Shown piece after piece: positions 1 through 6,542 of a DNA stretch of 11,620 bases. The notes under the pieces are model-generated. The model searched no databases and had not been told where the DNA came from. It worked only from the letters and a program-made list of their open reading frames with translations. The position numbers and the translations under genes were made by a program. The DNA is from an uncultured Pseudomonadota bacterium (GTDB lineage: Bacteria > Pseudomonadota > Gammaproteobacteria > Burkholderiales > SG8-39), in assembly GCA_903864555.1 (NCBI GenBank), contig CAIPGJ010000553.1:1-11620 (forward strand), read 5' to 3'. Each line of letters begins with the position of its first letter. Positions within the stretch are counted from its first letter, which is position 1.

Positions 1-2
1 AC

Positions 3-248
3 GATGCCGTGCTGGCCTATGACCTGGAGGCAGGGCTTCGTGGCATCTGTGCGAAAACCCTGTTTCTGGAGGCCGTGACCGCGAGCGAGGACGGCCAGAT
101 CGGACGCCAGGGCGAGAAGCTGCTCGGCATCGTGCCCGGCTCGGAACTGGCGGTGATCCAGGAGCACGAGGGCCCGAAGCATGCGGTGACGCTCGCCGAG
201 CACTACCCCGAGATCGCGCAATTGCTGCGCAGCTTCCTCAAGCCCTGA
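3..248 (+). CDS. Alpha/beta hydrolase, C-terminal fragment (5' end outside window)
   Basis: The reading frame is open from the left window edge to a TGA at 246-248, so only about 81 C-terminal residues are present. The pattern fits the last third of an alpha/beta hydrolase: a strand (KTLFLEA, near fragment residues 17-23), a short charged segment, the typical VPGSELAVI strand, a His in the GPKHAV segment where the catalytic His region would lie, and a closing helix (PEIAQLLRSFL). The catalytic Asp and nucleophile cannot be judged because the upstream part is missing. This is a family-level call from pattern resemblance only. No gene in the window is clearly co-transcribed with it; the next + strand gene starts 269 bp downstream. 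Confidence 0.6.
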   Translation, partial: DAVLAYDLEAGLRGICAKTLFLEAVTASEDGQIGRQGEKLLGIVPGSELAVIQEHEGPKHAVTLAEHYPEIAQLLRSFLKP

Positions 249-410
249 GCGGGTGCAATCCGCCGCACTCCCACAGCGCAGCGCCTCCAGCCAGGTGTCG
301 TCGTCGGAATCCGCAGTGAGCATGACCACTGGAATGTCGTGGGACTGGGTGTTGCCCTTGATGGCCTTCAGCACGTCGAGGCGCCTCACGCAGGGCATGC
401 GCACGTCGAC
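249..410 (-). pseudogene. Degenerate response-regulator receiver (REC) domain remnant
   Basis: Read on the minus strand from about 410 down to 249, one frame gives a receiver-like stretch. It has VDVRMP with the Asp of the phospho-acceptor position at codon 405-407, then LDVLKAIKGN, then the beta4 signature IPVVMLTADSDDDTW, then LEALRCGSAADC. This is the beta3 to alpha4/beta5 part of a CheY-like fold. Several normally conserved spots are altered: the loop after the Asp reads PCVRR instead of PGxDG, and the beta5 Lys-Pro segment reads TRSG. There is no plausible start codon or beta1/acidic-pocket segment upstream, where a TGA interrupts the frame near 490. Downstream the frame runs into antisense of the neighbouring hydrolase. 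I read it as a gene remnant truncated at both ends, not a working protein. Confidence 0.55.
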
Positions 411-483
411 GCGACGGCGATGCAGTTGTGCGTGAGAGAAAGGGTGGCCTGAAATGGCGGGCGCGTTGGAGCGCAGTTGCCAG

Positions 484-489
484 TATAGT
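484..489 (+). promoter_or_regulatory. Possible -10 box for Bug protein 1
   Basis: TATAGT matches the sigma70 -10 consensus at 5 of 6 positions and lies 29 nt before the ATG at 518. No good -35 element sits 16-18 bp upstream, so this is only a weak candidate. Confidence 0.25.
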
Positions 490-517
490 CATGCACGAAT
501 CCAGCCAAGGAGGGCGC

Positions 518-1507
518 ATGTCGAATTCACATCGCATATGGGTACGCAGCATTGCCACCATTGCCCTGTGCTGTATCACCGGGCTTTCTGCAGCACAGCA
601 GGGGTCACAGACCTATCCGGGCAAACCGATCCGTCTCATCCTGCCCTATGCACCCGGCGGCAGCACGTCCATCATCGGCCGCATCGTTGGCCAGAAGCTC
701 ACCGATGCCTGGGGCCAGCCAGTGCTGGTGGACAACCGTCCGGGTGGCAACACGATTATCGGTTCCGAGGCCCTGGTGAAAGCCGCCCCCGATGGCTACA
801 CCATCCTGATGGTGTCGATAGCGCATGTGATCAACCCCAGTCTGTTTGCGACGCCGTACGATGCGTTCAAGGACTTCGCGCCGGTCGCCACACTGTGCAG
901 CACCGAACAGATTCTGGTCATCAATCCTGGCGTGCCGGCGAATGACCTGCGTGAATTCATTGCCTACGCCAGGGCGCGGCCCGGTCAGCTCAATTACGCT
1001 TCTTCCAGTGCCGGCAGTCCAACGCACCTGGCCTCGGCGCTGCTGGAGAACACGGCCGGACTGAAGATGCAGCATGTGGCCTACAAGGGCGGCGCCCAGG
1101 CGCTGTCCGATCTGGTCGGTGGGCAGGTGCAGCTCTATTTCAGCCCGCCCCTTCCGGCCATGCCGCTCATCAAGGCAGGCAAACTGAAGGCTCTGGCTAT
1201 TTCCGGGGACAATCGCTGGTCGGTGTTGCCGCAAGTGCCCACCTTCAACGAGGCGGGTCTGCCGGGCATTGATGTGCGTACGTGGTTCGGCATTCTTGCG
1301 CCCGCCGCGACCCCCGGGGCCATCATCGGAAAATTGTCCGGGGAATTCGCCAGAATGCTGGCGCTGCCGGACCTCAAGGAGACGCTGGCCGCGCAGGGCC
1401 TCGATCCCCTGATCTCGACGCCGGAGCAGTTTGCCGTGGTGATGCGGGCGGACGGGGCGCGCTTCGCCAGGGTCATCAAGGCGGGCAACATCAAGGTGGA
1501 GCAATAG
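518..1507 (+). CDS. Bug/TctC-family tripartite tricarboxylate transporter substrate-binding protein (Bug 1)
   Basis: A 329-residue secreted binding protein of the Bug family (periplasmic receptors for carboxylates and related small molecules). The chosen start is ATG 518, because AAGGAGGG lies at 507-514 and a signal peptide follows directly: basic MSNSHRIWVR, a hydrophobic core to about residue 24, and a cleavage site near SAA/QQ. Frames extending further upstream add only a charged non-signal leader. Family marks are YPGKPIRLILPYAPGG (residues 33-48), DNRPGG (72-77), PDGYT (91-95), DFAPVA, the RPGQLNYASSSAGSPTHLA segment and the VPTFNEAGLPG segment. The length is normal for the family. The ligand loop reads GGSTSIIGR, with Ser at residue 51 where family members usually carry Asp. 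It stands alone: no enzyme or TctA/TctB gene is in the same unit, and it converges with Bug 2. The ligand cannot be told. Confidence 0.95.
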   Translation: MSNSHRIWVRSIATIALCCITGLSAAQQGSQTYPGKPIRLILPYAPGGSTSIIGRIVGQKLTDAWGQPVLVDNRPGGNTIIGSEALVKAAPDGYTILMVSIAHVINPSLFATPYDAFKDFAPVATLCSTEQILVINPGVPANDLREFIAYARARPGQLNYASSSAGSPTHLASALLENTAGLKMQHVAYKGGAQALSDLVGGQVQLYFSPPLPAMPLIKAGKLKALAISGDNRWSVLPQVPTFNEAGLPGIDVRTWFGILAPAATPGAIIGKLSGEFARMLALPDLKETLAAQGLDPLISTPEQFAVVMRADGARFARVIKAGNIKVEQ

Positions 1508-1651
1508 ATTGGATTAACCGGGGTCCAATCGCGGCGGGGTTGACTCCAGCGTATCCATTGCCGAGGCGACCTGGTCGGGGTTCAGCCGCGACCCCATGCC
1601 CGCAAGGCCATTGTTCAATGGCGCATGCGCGTCATCCGACAGTCCTGCAGG
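1508..1651. other. Convergent gap with two small inverted repeats
   Basis: 144 bp between the stop codons of the converging Bug 1 and Bug 2 genes. It holds ATTGGA (1508-1513) paired with TCCAAT (1524-1529), and GCCATTG (1607-1613) paired with CAATGGC (1616-1622). Neither hairpin is followed by a T tract on either strand, so a Rho-independent terminator is not clearly shown. On the minus strand the frame of Bug 2 stays open past its TAG to a TAA at 1514-1516. Confidence 0.35.
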
Positions 1652-2626
1652 CTACTCCGGCATGATGCCGGCTTCGCGGATGACCTTGGCCGAGCGAGCC
1701 ACTTCGGCAGCCAGGAAACTGTTGAACTGATCCGGACTCGCACTCGCCTGCAAATCGATGCCTTGCTGGGCGAAATGGTTGCGGGCATCCGGCGTACTGA
1801 CGTATTTCACGATTTCGGCGTGCAGGCGTGACAGCACATCTTTGGGAACGGCTGCCGGCGCAACGAGGCCGTTGTAGATGCTCGCCTCGAAACCAGGCAT
1901 GGTCTCCGCAATGGCTGGCAGATCCGGCAGCAGCGAAAATCGCTGTGGGCTGCTTACCCCGAGCGCACGCACACGTCCGCTTTTCACCAGCGGGATGGCG
2001 GTGCTGAAGTTGTCGAATTTGACCGCCACATGACCGCCGACCAGGTCAGCCAGCGCCTGCGCATCACCGTTGTAGCCGATACGCACAATGGCCACCCCTG
2101 CGGCACGCTTGAACAGCTCCATGCCCATGTGCGAACCGGAACCCAGGCTGGAGGAGCCATAGTCGAGTCTGCCCGGATTCGCTTTGGCGTGTGCAATGAG
2201 CTCTTTGACATTGCGCACCGGCAGGGCGGGTGTCACCAGCAGCATTTGAGGGATCCAGGCCGTCAGACTGACGCCGGCAAAGTCGCGCAGCGTATCGTAA
2301 GGCAGGCTCTTGGACAGCGAAGGCGCATAGGTAAAACTGGGCGAGATCATGAGCAGGGTGTAGCCGTCAGCGGGTGACTTGGCCACGTGGTCAATGCCTA
2401 TCATGGAATTGGCACCAGGGCGGTTCTCGACCAGCACCCGCTTTCCCAGGCCATCGCTGATTCCCGCGGCAACAGCGCGCGCCATGAGGTCCAGATTGCC
2501 TCCAGGAACCACGCTGACAATGATGCGAGGCTGTCGCGTGGGATAGCCTTGCGCCTGAGCCGCGGCAGACACAGTGACGAACGCGATCAGAGCCGCGGCA
2601 CGCATGATTACTTTGGGTGACAGCAT
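1652..2626 (-). CDS. Bug/TctC-family substrate-binding protein (Bug 2)
   Basis: A 324-residue periplasmic binding protein of the Bug family. The start ATG (2624-2626) is preceded by a strong GAGGAGA ribosome site within 2631-2638. The signal peptide is MLSPKVIMRAAALIAFVTVS with cleavage after AQA near residue 26. Family marks are PGGNLDLMAR (41-50, with the usual ligand-loop Asp at 46), VENRPGANSMIG, ADGYTLLM, DFAGVSLTA, GRLDYGSSSLGSGSHMG and DLVGGHVAVKFDN. It is the last gene of a minus-strand unit behind the alpha/beta hydrolase; the 212-bp gap holds a possible small ORF. The frame is open for a further 45 codons after its TAG. The ligand is unknown. Confidence 0.95.
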   Translation of the reverse strand: MLSPKVIMRAAALIAFVTVSAAAQAQGYPTRQPRIIVSVVPGGNLDLMARAVAAGISDGLGKRVLVENRPGANSMIGIDHVAKSPADGYTLLMISPSFTYAPSLSKSLPYDTLRDFAGVSLTAWIPQMLLVTPALPVRNVKELIAHAKANPGRLDYGSSSLGSGSHMGMELFKRAAGVAIVRIGYNGDAQALADLVGGHVAVKFDNFSTAIPLVKSGRVRALGVSSPQRFSLLPDLPAIAETMPGFEASIYNGLVAPAAVPKDVLSRLHAEIVKYVSTPDARNHFAQQGIDLQASASPDQFNSFLAAEVARSAKVIREAGIMPE

Positions 2627-2642
2627 GGAGATCTCCTCGATT

Positions 2643-2825
2643 TCAGATTGCCGGTTCTTTAGACTTTTTTGTGGATTTTTTCAGGGGTAAGTCCGCTGGG
2701 CGAGAAGCGATAACTTCGTCAACCCCTGGAAACAGCCGCCTAATCTTGCTCTCCAGGTAGTCTGCCCCCAAGCAGCTGCTCCGGTGCCTTGAAGATTCAA
2801 TGGGGAGGGATGAAAACAATACCAT
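2643..2825 (-). CDS. Possible small protein of 60 residues between hydrolase and Bug 2
   Basis: Not a recognised family. The case for a gene is positional. After the hydrolase TGA (2839-2841) comes a GGAG (2832-2835), a 6-nt spacer and an ATG (2823-2825). The frame then runs 60 codons to a TGA at 2643-2645, 16 nt before the Bug 2 start. The product has a middle segment DYLESKIRRLFPGVDEV that could form a helix, and a basic tail KKSTKKSKEPAI. It has no signal peptide or membrane segment. GC at third positions is moderate, lower than in the large genes here. The ATG lies inside an 8-bp inverted repeat that could mask it. It may instead be chance, or the C-terminal remnant of an older gene. Confidence 0.35.
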   Translation of the reverse strand: MVLFSSLPIESSRHRSSCLGADYLESKIRRLFPGVDEVIASRPADLPLKKSTKKSKEPAI

Positions 2826-2830
2826 CCCTC
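2805..2830 (-). repeat. Inverted repeat just after the hydrolase stop
   Basis: GAGGGATG (2805-2812) and CATCCCTC (2823-2830) form a perfect 8-bp stem with a 10-nt loop, starting 8 nt beyond the hydrolase stop on the minus strand. No T tract follows, so it is more likely an intercistronic mRNA structure than a terminator. It covers the start codon of the possible 60-residue ORF. Confidence 0.5.
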
Positions 2831-2838
2831 GCTCCGTA

Positions 2839-3672
2839 TCAATGGCCCCCGCCGCCCAACTCAATGAACTTCCTGATTTCCCCGATACAAAGATCCGGCG
2901 CCAGCAGATTGACGCCGTGGCCATAGCCCTCGAAGGTGGCAAACCGCGCATGGGGAATGCGCTCGCGCATCACCCTGCGCTGCTCCTCGTTGGCGATGGG
3001 GCTGTTTGCCCCGCCCATGATCAGCATGGGTGTCCTGATCTCGGGCAGGCGCGGCCACAGATCGCCGGCCCTCAGAGCCGCATCCATGGCATTGACGCAA
3101 TGCTTGGGTGTCTGATCCATCTGCGCGATGTACCACTCGCACAGCGCGGCCGATGCCTTGCCGGTGTCCAGCCGGTAGGACAGGGTCTGCCGGCACCAAC
3201 CGCCAATGCCGTACTTGTCAAATGCCGCGGCCCTGGTCGGCTCACCCAGCTTGTAGGTGGACTCGATGGTGGCGGGCCGTTTGAAAGGCGTATCACAGAC
3301 CGTCAGTGTACGAAGCCGGTCGGCATGATTGAGAGCAGCCACCATGCCGATGATGCCCCCGGAGGACTCGCCGACCCAGTGCACCCGGTCGATCCCGAGC
3401 GCGTCCATCAGCCCGATCGCATCCTGAGCGATCTGCTCGAGACTGTAGGCATCCGCTGTCGGCTTGCTCGTGCCCCCGCAACCCCTCGCGTCGAAGCGCA
3501 GCACGCGATAGCCCCGGGCAAGCCGCGGCACCCACTGCTGCCAGAACAGCTTGTTGCGTGCATAGCCATGGTGCAGCAGGAAGGTTTCCGGTGGTGACTC
3601 GCGCCAAGGTGCGGTGTAATCCGCCAGCTCGTAGCACATCTCCAGATCGCCGACCCGTATCGTGTCTTGCAT
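2839..3672 (-). CDS. Alpha/beta-fold hydrolase (enol-lactonase/esterase-like)
   Basis: A 277-residue cytoplasmic hydrolase without signal peptide. The start ATG (3670-3672) has AGGAGG (3679-3684) with 6-nt spacing. The fold order is visible: oxyanion strand LLHHGY (32-37), RFDARGCGGTSKP (59-71), nucleophile elbow GESSG (101-105, Ser103), a cap region about 128-205, strand TPMLIMGG (214-221) and the His loop GYGHG (249-253, His252). It resembles the 3-oxoadipate enol-lactonase/haloperoxidase-like branch, which hydrolyses lactones or esters. Asn223 occupies the place where many relatives have the catalytic Asp; Asp127 after strand 6 could substitute. It is the first gene of a minus-strand unit ending in Bug 2 and is divergent from Bug 3. 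Substrate unknown. Confidence 0.9.
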   Translation of the reverse strand: MQDTIRVGDLEMCYELADYTAPWRESPPETFLLHHGYARNKLFWQQWVPRLARGYRVLRFDARGCGGTSKPTADAYSLEQIAQDAIGLMDALGIDRVHWVGESSGGIIGMVAALNHADRLRTLTVCDTPFKRPATIESTYKLGEPTRAAAFDKYGIGGWCRQTLSYRLDTGKASAALCEWYIAQMDQTPKHCVNAMDAALRAGDLWPRLPEIRTPMLIMGGANSPIANEEQRRVMRERIPHARFATFEGYGHGVNLLAPDLCIGEIRKFIELGGGGH

Positions 3673-4027
3673 GATGAGCCTCCTCTTCCTGTTATCGCCG
3701 CAATGTCATGTCTTGCCCTGCCCGGTTCTGAATCCAGGATTACCCGGCAGGCTATCCGAACCTGGCTGGTTTTCACACACCTTCGTTTCCCCCCGCTCTG
3801 CTCCGCAGTGCAGGGGAGGGGCAGGGTGGACGCGATTTGAATTCGGACCTATCCACCCGGCTGACGACACCGGGCTGACGAGGGAATTCTCTTCCCGGTT
3901 TGAGGGTAACATCGGCAGACCGTTGATGAAGCATCGGACTGCAGGGGCACGCTCCGAAGCAATCCCTGTATCTCCTGATTGATATATCAACGGGCTCAGA
4001 ATTCCCCGACAACCTGGAGCGCAGAAA
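3673..4027. promoter_or_regulatory. Divergent control region between hydrolase and Bug 3 units
   Basis: 355 bp without a convincing gene; the open frames here have no ribosome sites or family pattern. It must hold promoters for both divergent units, though I see no clear -35/-10 pair. It is rich in symmetrical sequence: GGGTGGA (3824-3830) with TCCACCC (3852-3858); direct repeat GGCTGACGA at 3859-3867 and 3873-3881; GGGAA-N5-TTCCC at 3882-3896; CCGTTGAT (3920-3927) with ATCAACGG (3986-3993); and the palindrome TTGATATATCAA (3979-3990). AGGAGG at 3679-3684 is the hydrolase ribosome site, and GGAG at 4016-4019 that of Bug 3. Confidence 0.6.
3979..3990. promoter_or_regulatory. Perfect 12-bp palindrome, candidate operator
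   Basis: TTGATATATCAA is fully self-complementary and sits 37 bp before the Bug 3 start, where a repressor or activator could act. Its right half overlaps ATCAACGG, which is the inverted partner of CCGTTGAT at 3920-3927, so three half-sites of similar sequence lie within 75 bp. The regulator is unknown. Confidence 0.4.
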
Positions 4028-4996
4028 ATGACCTTCCGACATGTTGCATGTTTGTGTGCATCCGGCCTGATGGCCTTCGGCGCGGCTGCAGTGAACGCAC
4101 AGACTTATCCGGATAAGCCGGTTCGCCTGATTGCAGGCGATGCCGGTGGCGGTGGCGACCTGGTGGCACGCATCCTGGTGCCCGGCCTGGGGGCCAGCCT
4201 GGGCCAGCCGGTCATCGTGGAGAATCGTGGCGGGGCCGGTGGCATCATCGCGGCCCAGGCCCTGGTGAAGGCCACCCCCGACGGGCACACCGTGCTGCTC
4301 TACGGCAACGGCCTGTGGCTGCTGCCCTTGCTGCGCGCCGACGTGCCTTTCGATCCGGTGAGGGACTTCGCGCCCATCACCCTGGCCACCCGCTCACCCA
4401 ACATTCTCGTGGTGCACCCCTCATTGCAGGTGAAGTCGGTGAAGGAACTGATTGCGCTTGCCAAAGCAAAGCCTGGCACGCTCAATTATGCGACCTCGGG
4501 TTCCGGCGCTTCGGATCATCTGGCAGCGGAACTGTTCAAGTCGATGGCCGCCATCGACACCGTCCGCGTCAACTTCAAGGGTACCGCGGGTGCGGTGACC
4601 GGTGTCGTCGGTGGCGGCGTGCAGATGGCGTTCCCCTCGGCCGGCTCAGCGCTGCCGCATATCAGGGCCGGCCGTCTGAGGGCGCTGGCGGTCACCACCG
4701 CTCAAGCATCGGCCATCGCCCCCGATGTACCCACCATTGCGGCCACCGGGCTGCCCGGTTATGAGGCTGGTCAGGCGCTGGCCGTTCTGGCGCCGGCCAA
4801 AACCCCCTCTGCCATCGTCAATCGACTGAACCAGGACCTGGTGCGGGTACTGGGCAGCGCGGAAGTGCGCGAGAAGTTCCTGACCATCGGCGTAGAAAGC
4901 ATTGGCACTTCGGTGCAGGAGCTTACTGGCATCATCAAGTCGGACATGAGCGTTTGGGGCAAGGTGATCAAGGAAGCCGGGATCAGGGATAACTGA
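4028..4996 (+). CDS. Bug/TctC-family substrate-binding protein (Bug 3)
   Basis: A 322-residue periplasmic binding protein. The start ATG 4028 has GGAG at 4016-4019 with 8-nt spacing. The signal peptide runs MTFRHVACLCASGLMAFGAAAVNA with cleavage near residue 24. Family marks are YPDKPVRL (27-34), the ligand loop GGGGDLVAR (40-48, Asp44), VENRGGAGG (64-72), PDGHT, the DFAPI segment, KPGTLNYATSGSGASDHLA and the VPTIAATGLPGYE segment. The usual aromatic-Pro before the glycines is replaced by GDAG, which may alter the pocket entrance. Its stop overlaps the start of a 17-codon ORF, and an MmgE/PrpD gene follows after 49 nt, so the two are very likely co-transcribed and the ligand may be the substrate of that enzyme. 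Confidence 0.95.
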   Translation: MTFRHVACLCASGLMAFGAAAVNAQTYPDKPVRLIAGDAGGGGDLVARILVPGLGASLGQPVIVENRGGAGGIIAAQALVKATPDGHTVLLYGNGLWLLPLLRADVPFDPVRDFAPITLATRSPNILVVHPSLQVKSVKELIALAKAKPGTLNYATSGSGASDHLAAELFKSMAAIDTVRVNFKGTAGAVTGVVGGGVQMAFPSAGSALPHIRAGRLRALAVTTAQASAIAPDVPTIAATGLPGYEAGQALAVLAPAKTPSAIVNRLNQDLVRVLGSAEVREKFLTIGVESIGTSVQELTGIIKSDMSVWGKVIKEAGIRDN

Positions 4997-5049
4997 TGCG
5001 ATCACCGAGGGAGAAAACGAAGCAGAAGGCGGAGCGATCACTGAAGTGA
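4996..5049 (+). CDS. Possible 17-residue linker/coupling peptide
   Basis: The ATG shares the A of the Bug 3 stop (TGATG at 4994-4998). The frame encodes MRSPREKTKQKAERSLK and ends in a TGA at 5047-5049 that overlaps the GTG start of the MmgE/PrpD gene (GTGA, 5046-5049). AGGG at 4985-4988 is 7 nt before the ATG. The arrangement would pass ribosomes from Bug 3 into the next gene. Such a short basic peptide can arise by chance, and no function is assigned. Confidence 0.3.
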   Translation: MRSPREKTKQKAERSLK

Positions 5050-6488
5050 CAACCCATCCAGCAGATACACCAGCCACTCAAGCCCATACACCAGCCACGC
5101 AAGCCCATACCCGGCAACTGGCCCGCTTCTGTGCCGGCCTGGACTTCAGTGCCATTCCCGGAACGGTTGTGGAGAAATCCAAATGGGTGCTGCTGGACGG
5201 ATTGGGCGTCATCGTCGGCGCCACCACGCTCGACTACGGCCGGCAGATGGTTCGTTTCGTCCAGGCGCTGCATGACCGTGAGGAAGCCACGGTGCTCGGA
5301 TCGGGCATCAAGTCCTCCACCCGCAATGCCGCGTTTGCCAATGGCTGTCTTGCTGAAACACTGGAGATGCAGGATGGTTATACCCGCGGCGGTGTGCACC
5401 CGTCATCGGGGACCATTCCGGCTGCATTGGCCATGGCTGAATGGCATCACGCCGCCCCCAAGGCATTCCTTGCGGCCCTGGTGGCCGGCTATGAAGCCAC
5501 CAATAGGGTGGCCGAAGCCATGCATCCGACACATCTCGCGCGAGGTTTTCAGCCCACCGGCACGGCCGGCACGATAGGTGCAGCCGCTGCTGCAGCGCGT
5601 CTGCTCGGGTTGAACGAAGAAATGACCTTCAATGCGCTGGGCATTGCCGGTTTCATCGCGCCGGTGTCCACCGGCGACAATCTCTGGGGCGGCTATAGCG
5701 TGAAGCCCGTTCATGGTGGTGCGGCGGCCAGGAGCGGCATCGAGGCGGCATTGCATGCCCAGGCAGGTCTCGAAGCGGCACCCCTCGAGGGAGACGCCGC
5801 CATCGGCAAGGGCTTTTGCCGGATCATGACGAATGATCCCCCGCAATTCGACCGGATGACCGATGGGCTTGGCCAAAGATTCACCATGGAAGAGGTGTAC
5901 TTCAAGCCGCATGCAAGCTGCCGGGGCAATCAGGGACCTGTCGATATCGCACTGGAGCTGAGAATCCGGCACAAGCTGGACCACCGGGACATTGCCGAAG
6001 TCCTGATCAGGACCTATTCGCTTCTGGTGCAGACGGCAGGCGCGGTCAGGACCACGGCAGACAGCACGTTCACCCAATGCCAGTTCAGCATGTCCTTCGC
6101 CGTCGCCGGTGCGCTGATTTTCGGCAAAGTGGGGGCCGAGCAACTGACCTCCGAAAACATCCGCAACCCCGAAGTGCAGGCACTGGCCTCCAGGGTGCGC
6201 ATAGTCGCGGATCCGGAACTGGAGCATGGCTATCCTGCAAGTCGTCCGGCCATCGTGGATATCACTCTGAACAACGGCAGGAAATTGTCAGGGCGGGGGG
6301 ATCAGCCGAAGGGCGAGACGGTGAATCCCATGACCGATACGGACCTGACTACGAAGTTTCTTGATCTGACCACCCCGGTCATGGGGAAGGGCAAAGCCGA
6401 ACAGGCCATCGAGTTGGTACTCGGACTGGAGAAACTGGATTCGCTGGAAACGCTGCTGGCGCTTCTGGGCCCCGGCCCGGCGCGTTGA
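5046..6488 (+). CDS. MmgE/PrpD family protein
   Basis: A 480-residue cytoplasmic protein of the superfamily that includes 2-methylcitrate dehydratase, cis-aconitate decarboxylase and iminodisuccinate epimerase. Family marks in order are TRQLARFCAGLDF and the VVEKSKWVLLDGLGV helix (22-55), DGYTRGGVHPSSGTIPAAL (110-128), FQPTGTAGTIGAAAAAARLLGL (168-189), KPVHGGAAARSG (220-231, the Lys/His pocket region), FKPHASC (286-292) and CQFSMSFAVAGAL (345-357). The start is GTG 5046, since no in-frame start lies upstream; GGAG at 5031-5034 is rather distant (11 nt), which fits translational coupling to the upstream frame. The N terminus holds an exact TPATQAH duplication (8-14, 15-21). It is paired with Bug 3. 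The reaction cannot be told, but a small di- or tricarboxylate is expected from the family. Confidence 0.92.
   Translation: MTTHPADTPATQAHTPATQAHTRQLARFCAGLDFSAIPGTVVEKSKWVLLDGLGVIVGATTLDYGRQMVRFVQALHDREEATVLGSGIKSSTRNAAFANGCLAETLEMQDGYTRGGVHPSSGTIPAALAMAEWHHAAPKAFLAALVAGYEATNRVAEAMHPTHLARGFQPTGTAGTIGAAAAAARLLGLNEEMTFNALGIAGFIAPVSTGDNLWGGYSVKPVHGGAAARSGIEAALHAQAGLEAAPLEGDAAIGKGFCRIMTNDPPQFDRMTDGLGQRFTMEEVYFKPHASCRGNQGPVDIALELRIRHKLDHRDIAEVLIRTYSLLVQTAGAVRTTADSTFTQCQFSMSFAVAGALIFGKVGAEQLTSENIRNPEVQALASRVRIVADPELEHGYPASRPAIVDITLNNGRKLSGRGDQPKGETVNPMTDTDLTTKFLDLTTPVMGKGKAEQAIELVLGLEKLDSLETLLALLGPGPAR
5067..5108 (+). repeat. Two-copy 21-bp tandem repeat inside the MmgE/PrpD gene
   Basis: Units 5067-5087 and 5088-5108 differ at one base (T/G in the fourth codon) and encode TPATQAH twice with no amino-acid change. 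The repeat lies before the conserved fold, so copy-number change would keep the frame and alter only the N-terminal tail. Confidence 0.85.
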
Positions 6489-6501
6489 CGGCGGTGCGCC
6501 G

Positions 6502-6526
6502 GGGGGGCTTTTTCAGCAGGCCCCCC
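6502..6526. terminator. GC-rich hairpin between convergent genes
   Basis: GGGGGGC (6502-6508) pairs with GCCCCCC (6520-6526), with further T-G and T-A pairs inward and a loop of about 7 nt. It starts 14 nt after the MmgE/PrpD stop and ends 17 nt before the Bug 4 stop. Only a short TTT follows on the plus strand, so it is a probable but not textbook terminator, possibly serving both directions. Confidence 0.55.
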
Positions 6527-6542
6527 TTTACTCCCCTCGAAC

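Noticed and set aside
605..1504. 299-codon open frame antisense to Bug 1
   Set aside because: The composition is rich in Arg, His, Gly and Gln without a fold signature, while Bug 1 has a signal peptide and all family motifs.
2660..2684. T-rich runs as a Rho-independent terminator
   Set aside because: The T tracts are on the plus strand, where no gene ends nearby, and no GC-rich stem precedes them.
3706..3990. 94-codon minus-strand frame in the divergent control region
   Set aside because: No ribosome site and no recognisable family. It overlaps several inverted repeats and the expected promoters.
5067..5108. CRISPR-like repeat
   Set aside because: Only two adjoining 21-bp units with no spacer, inside a coding frame; it is a simple tandem duplication.
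5403..6227. 274-codon open frame antisense to the MmgE/PrpD gene
   Set aside because: Shadow frame; the plus-strand protein is well conserved through this segment.
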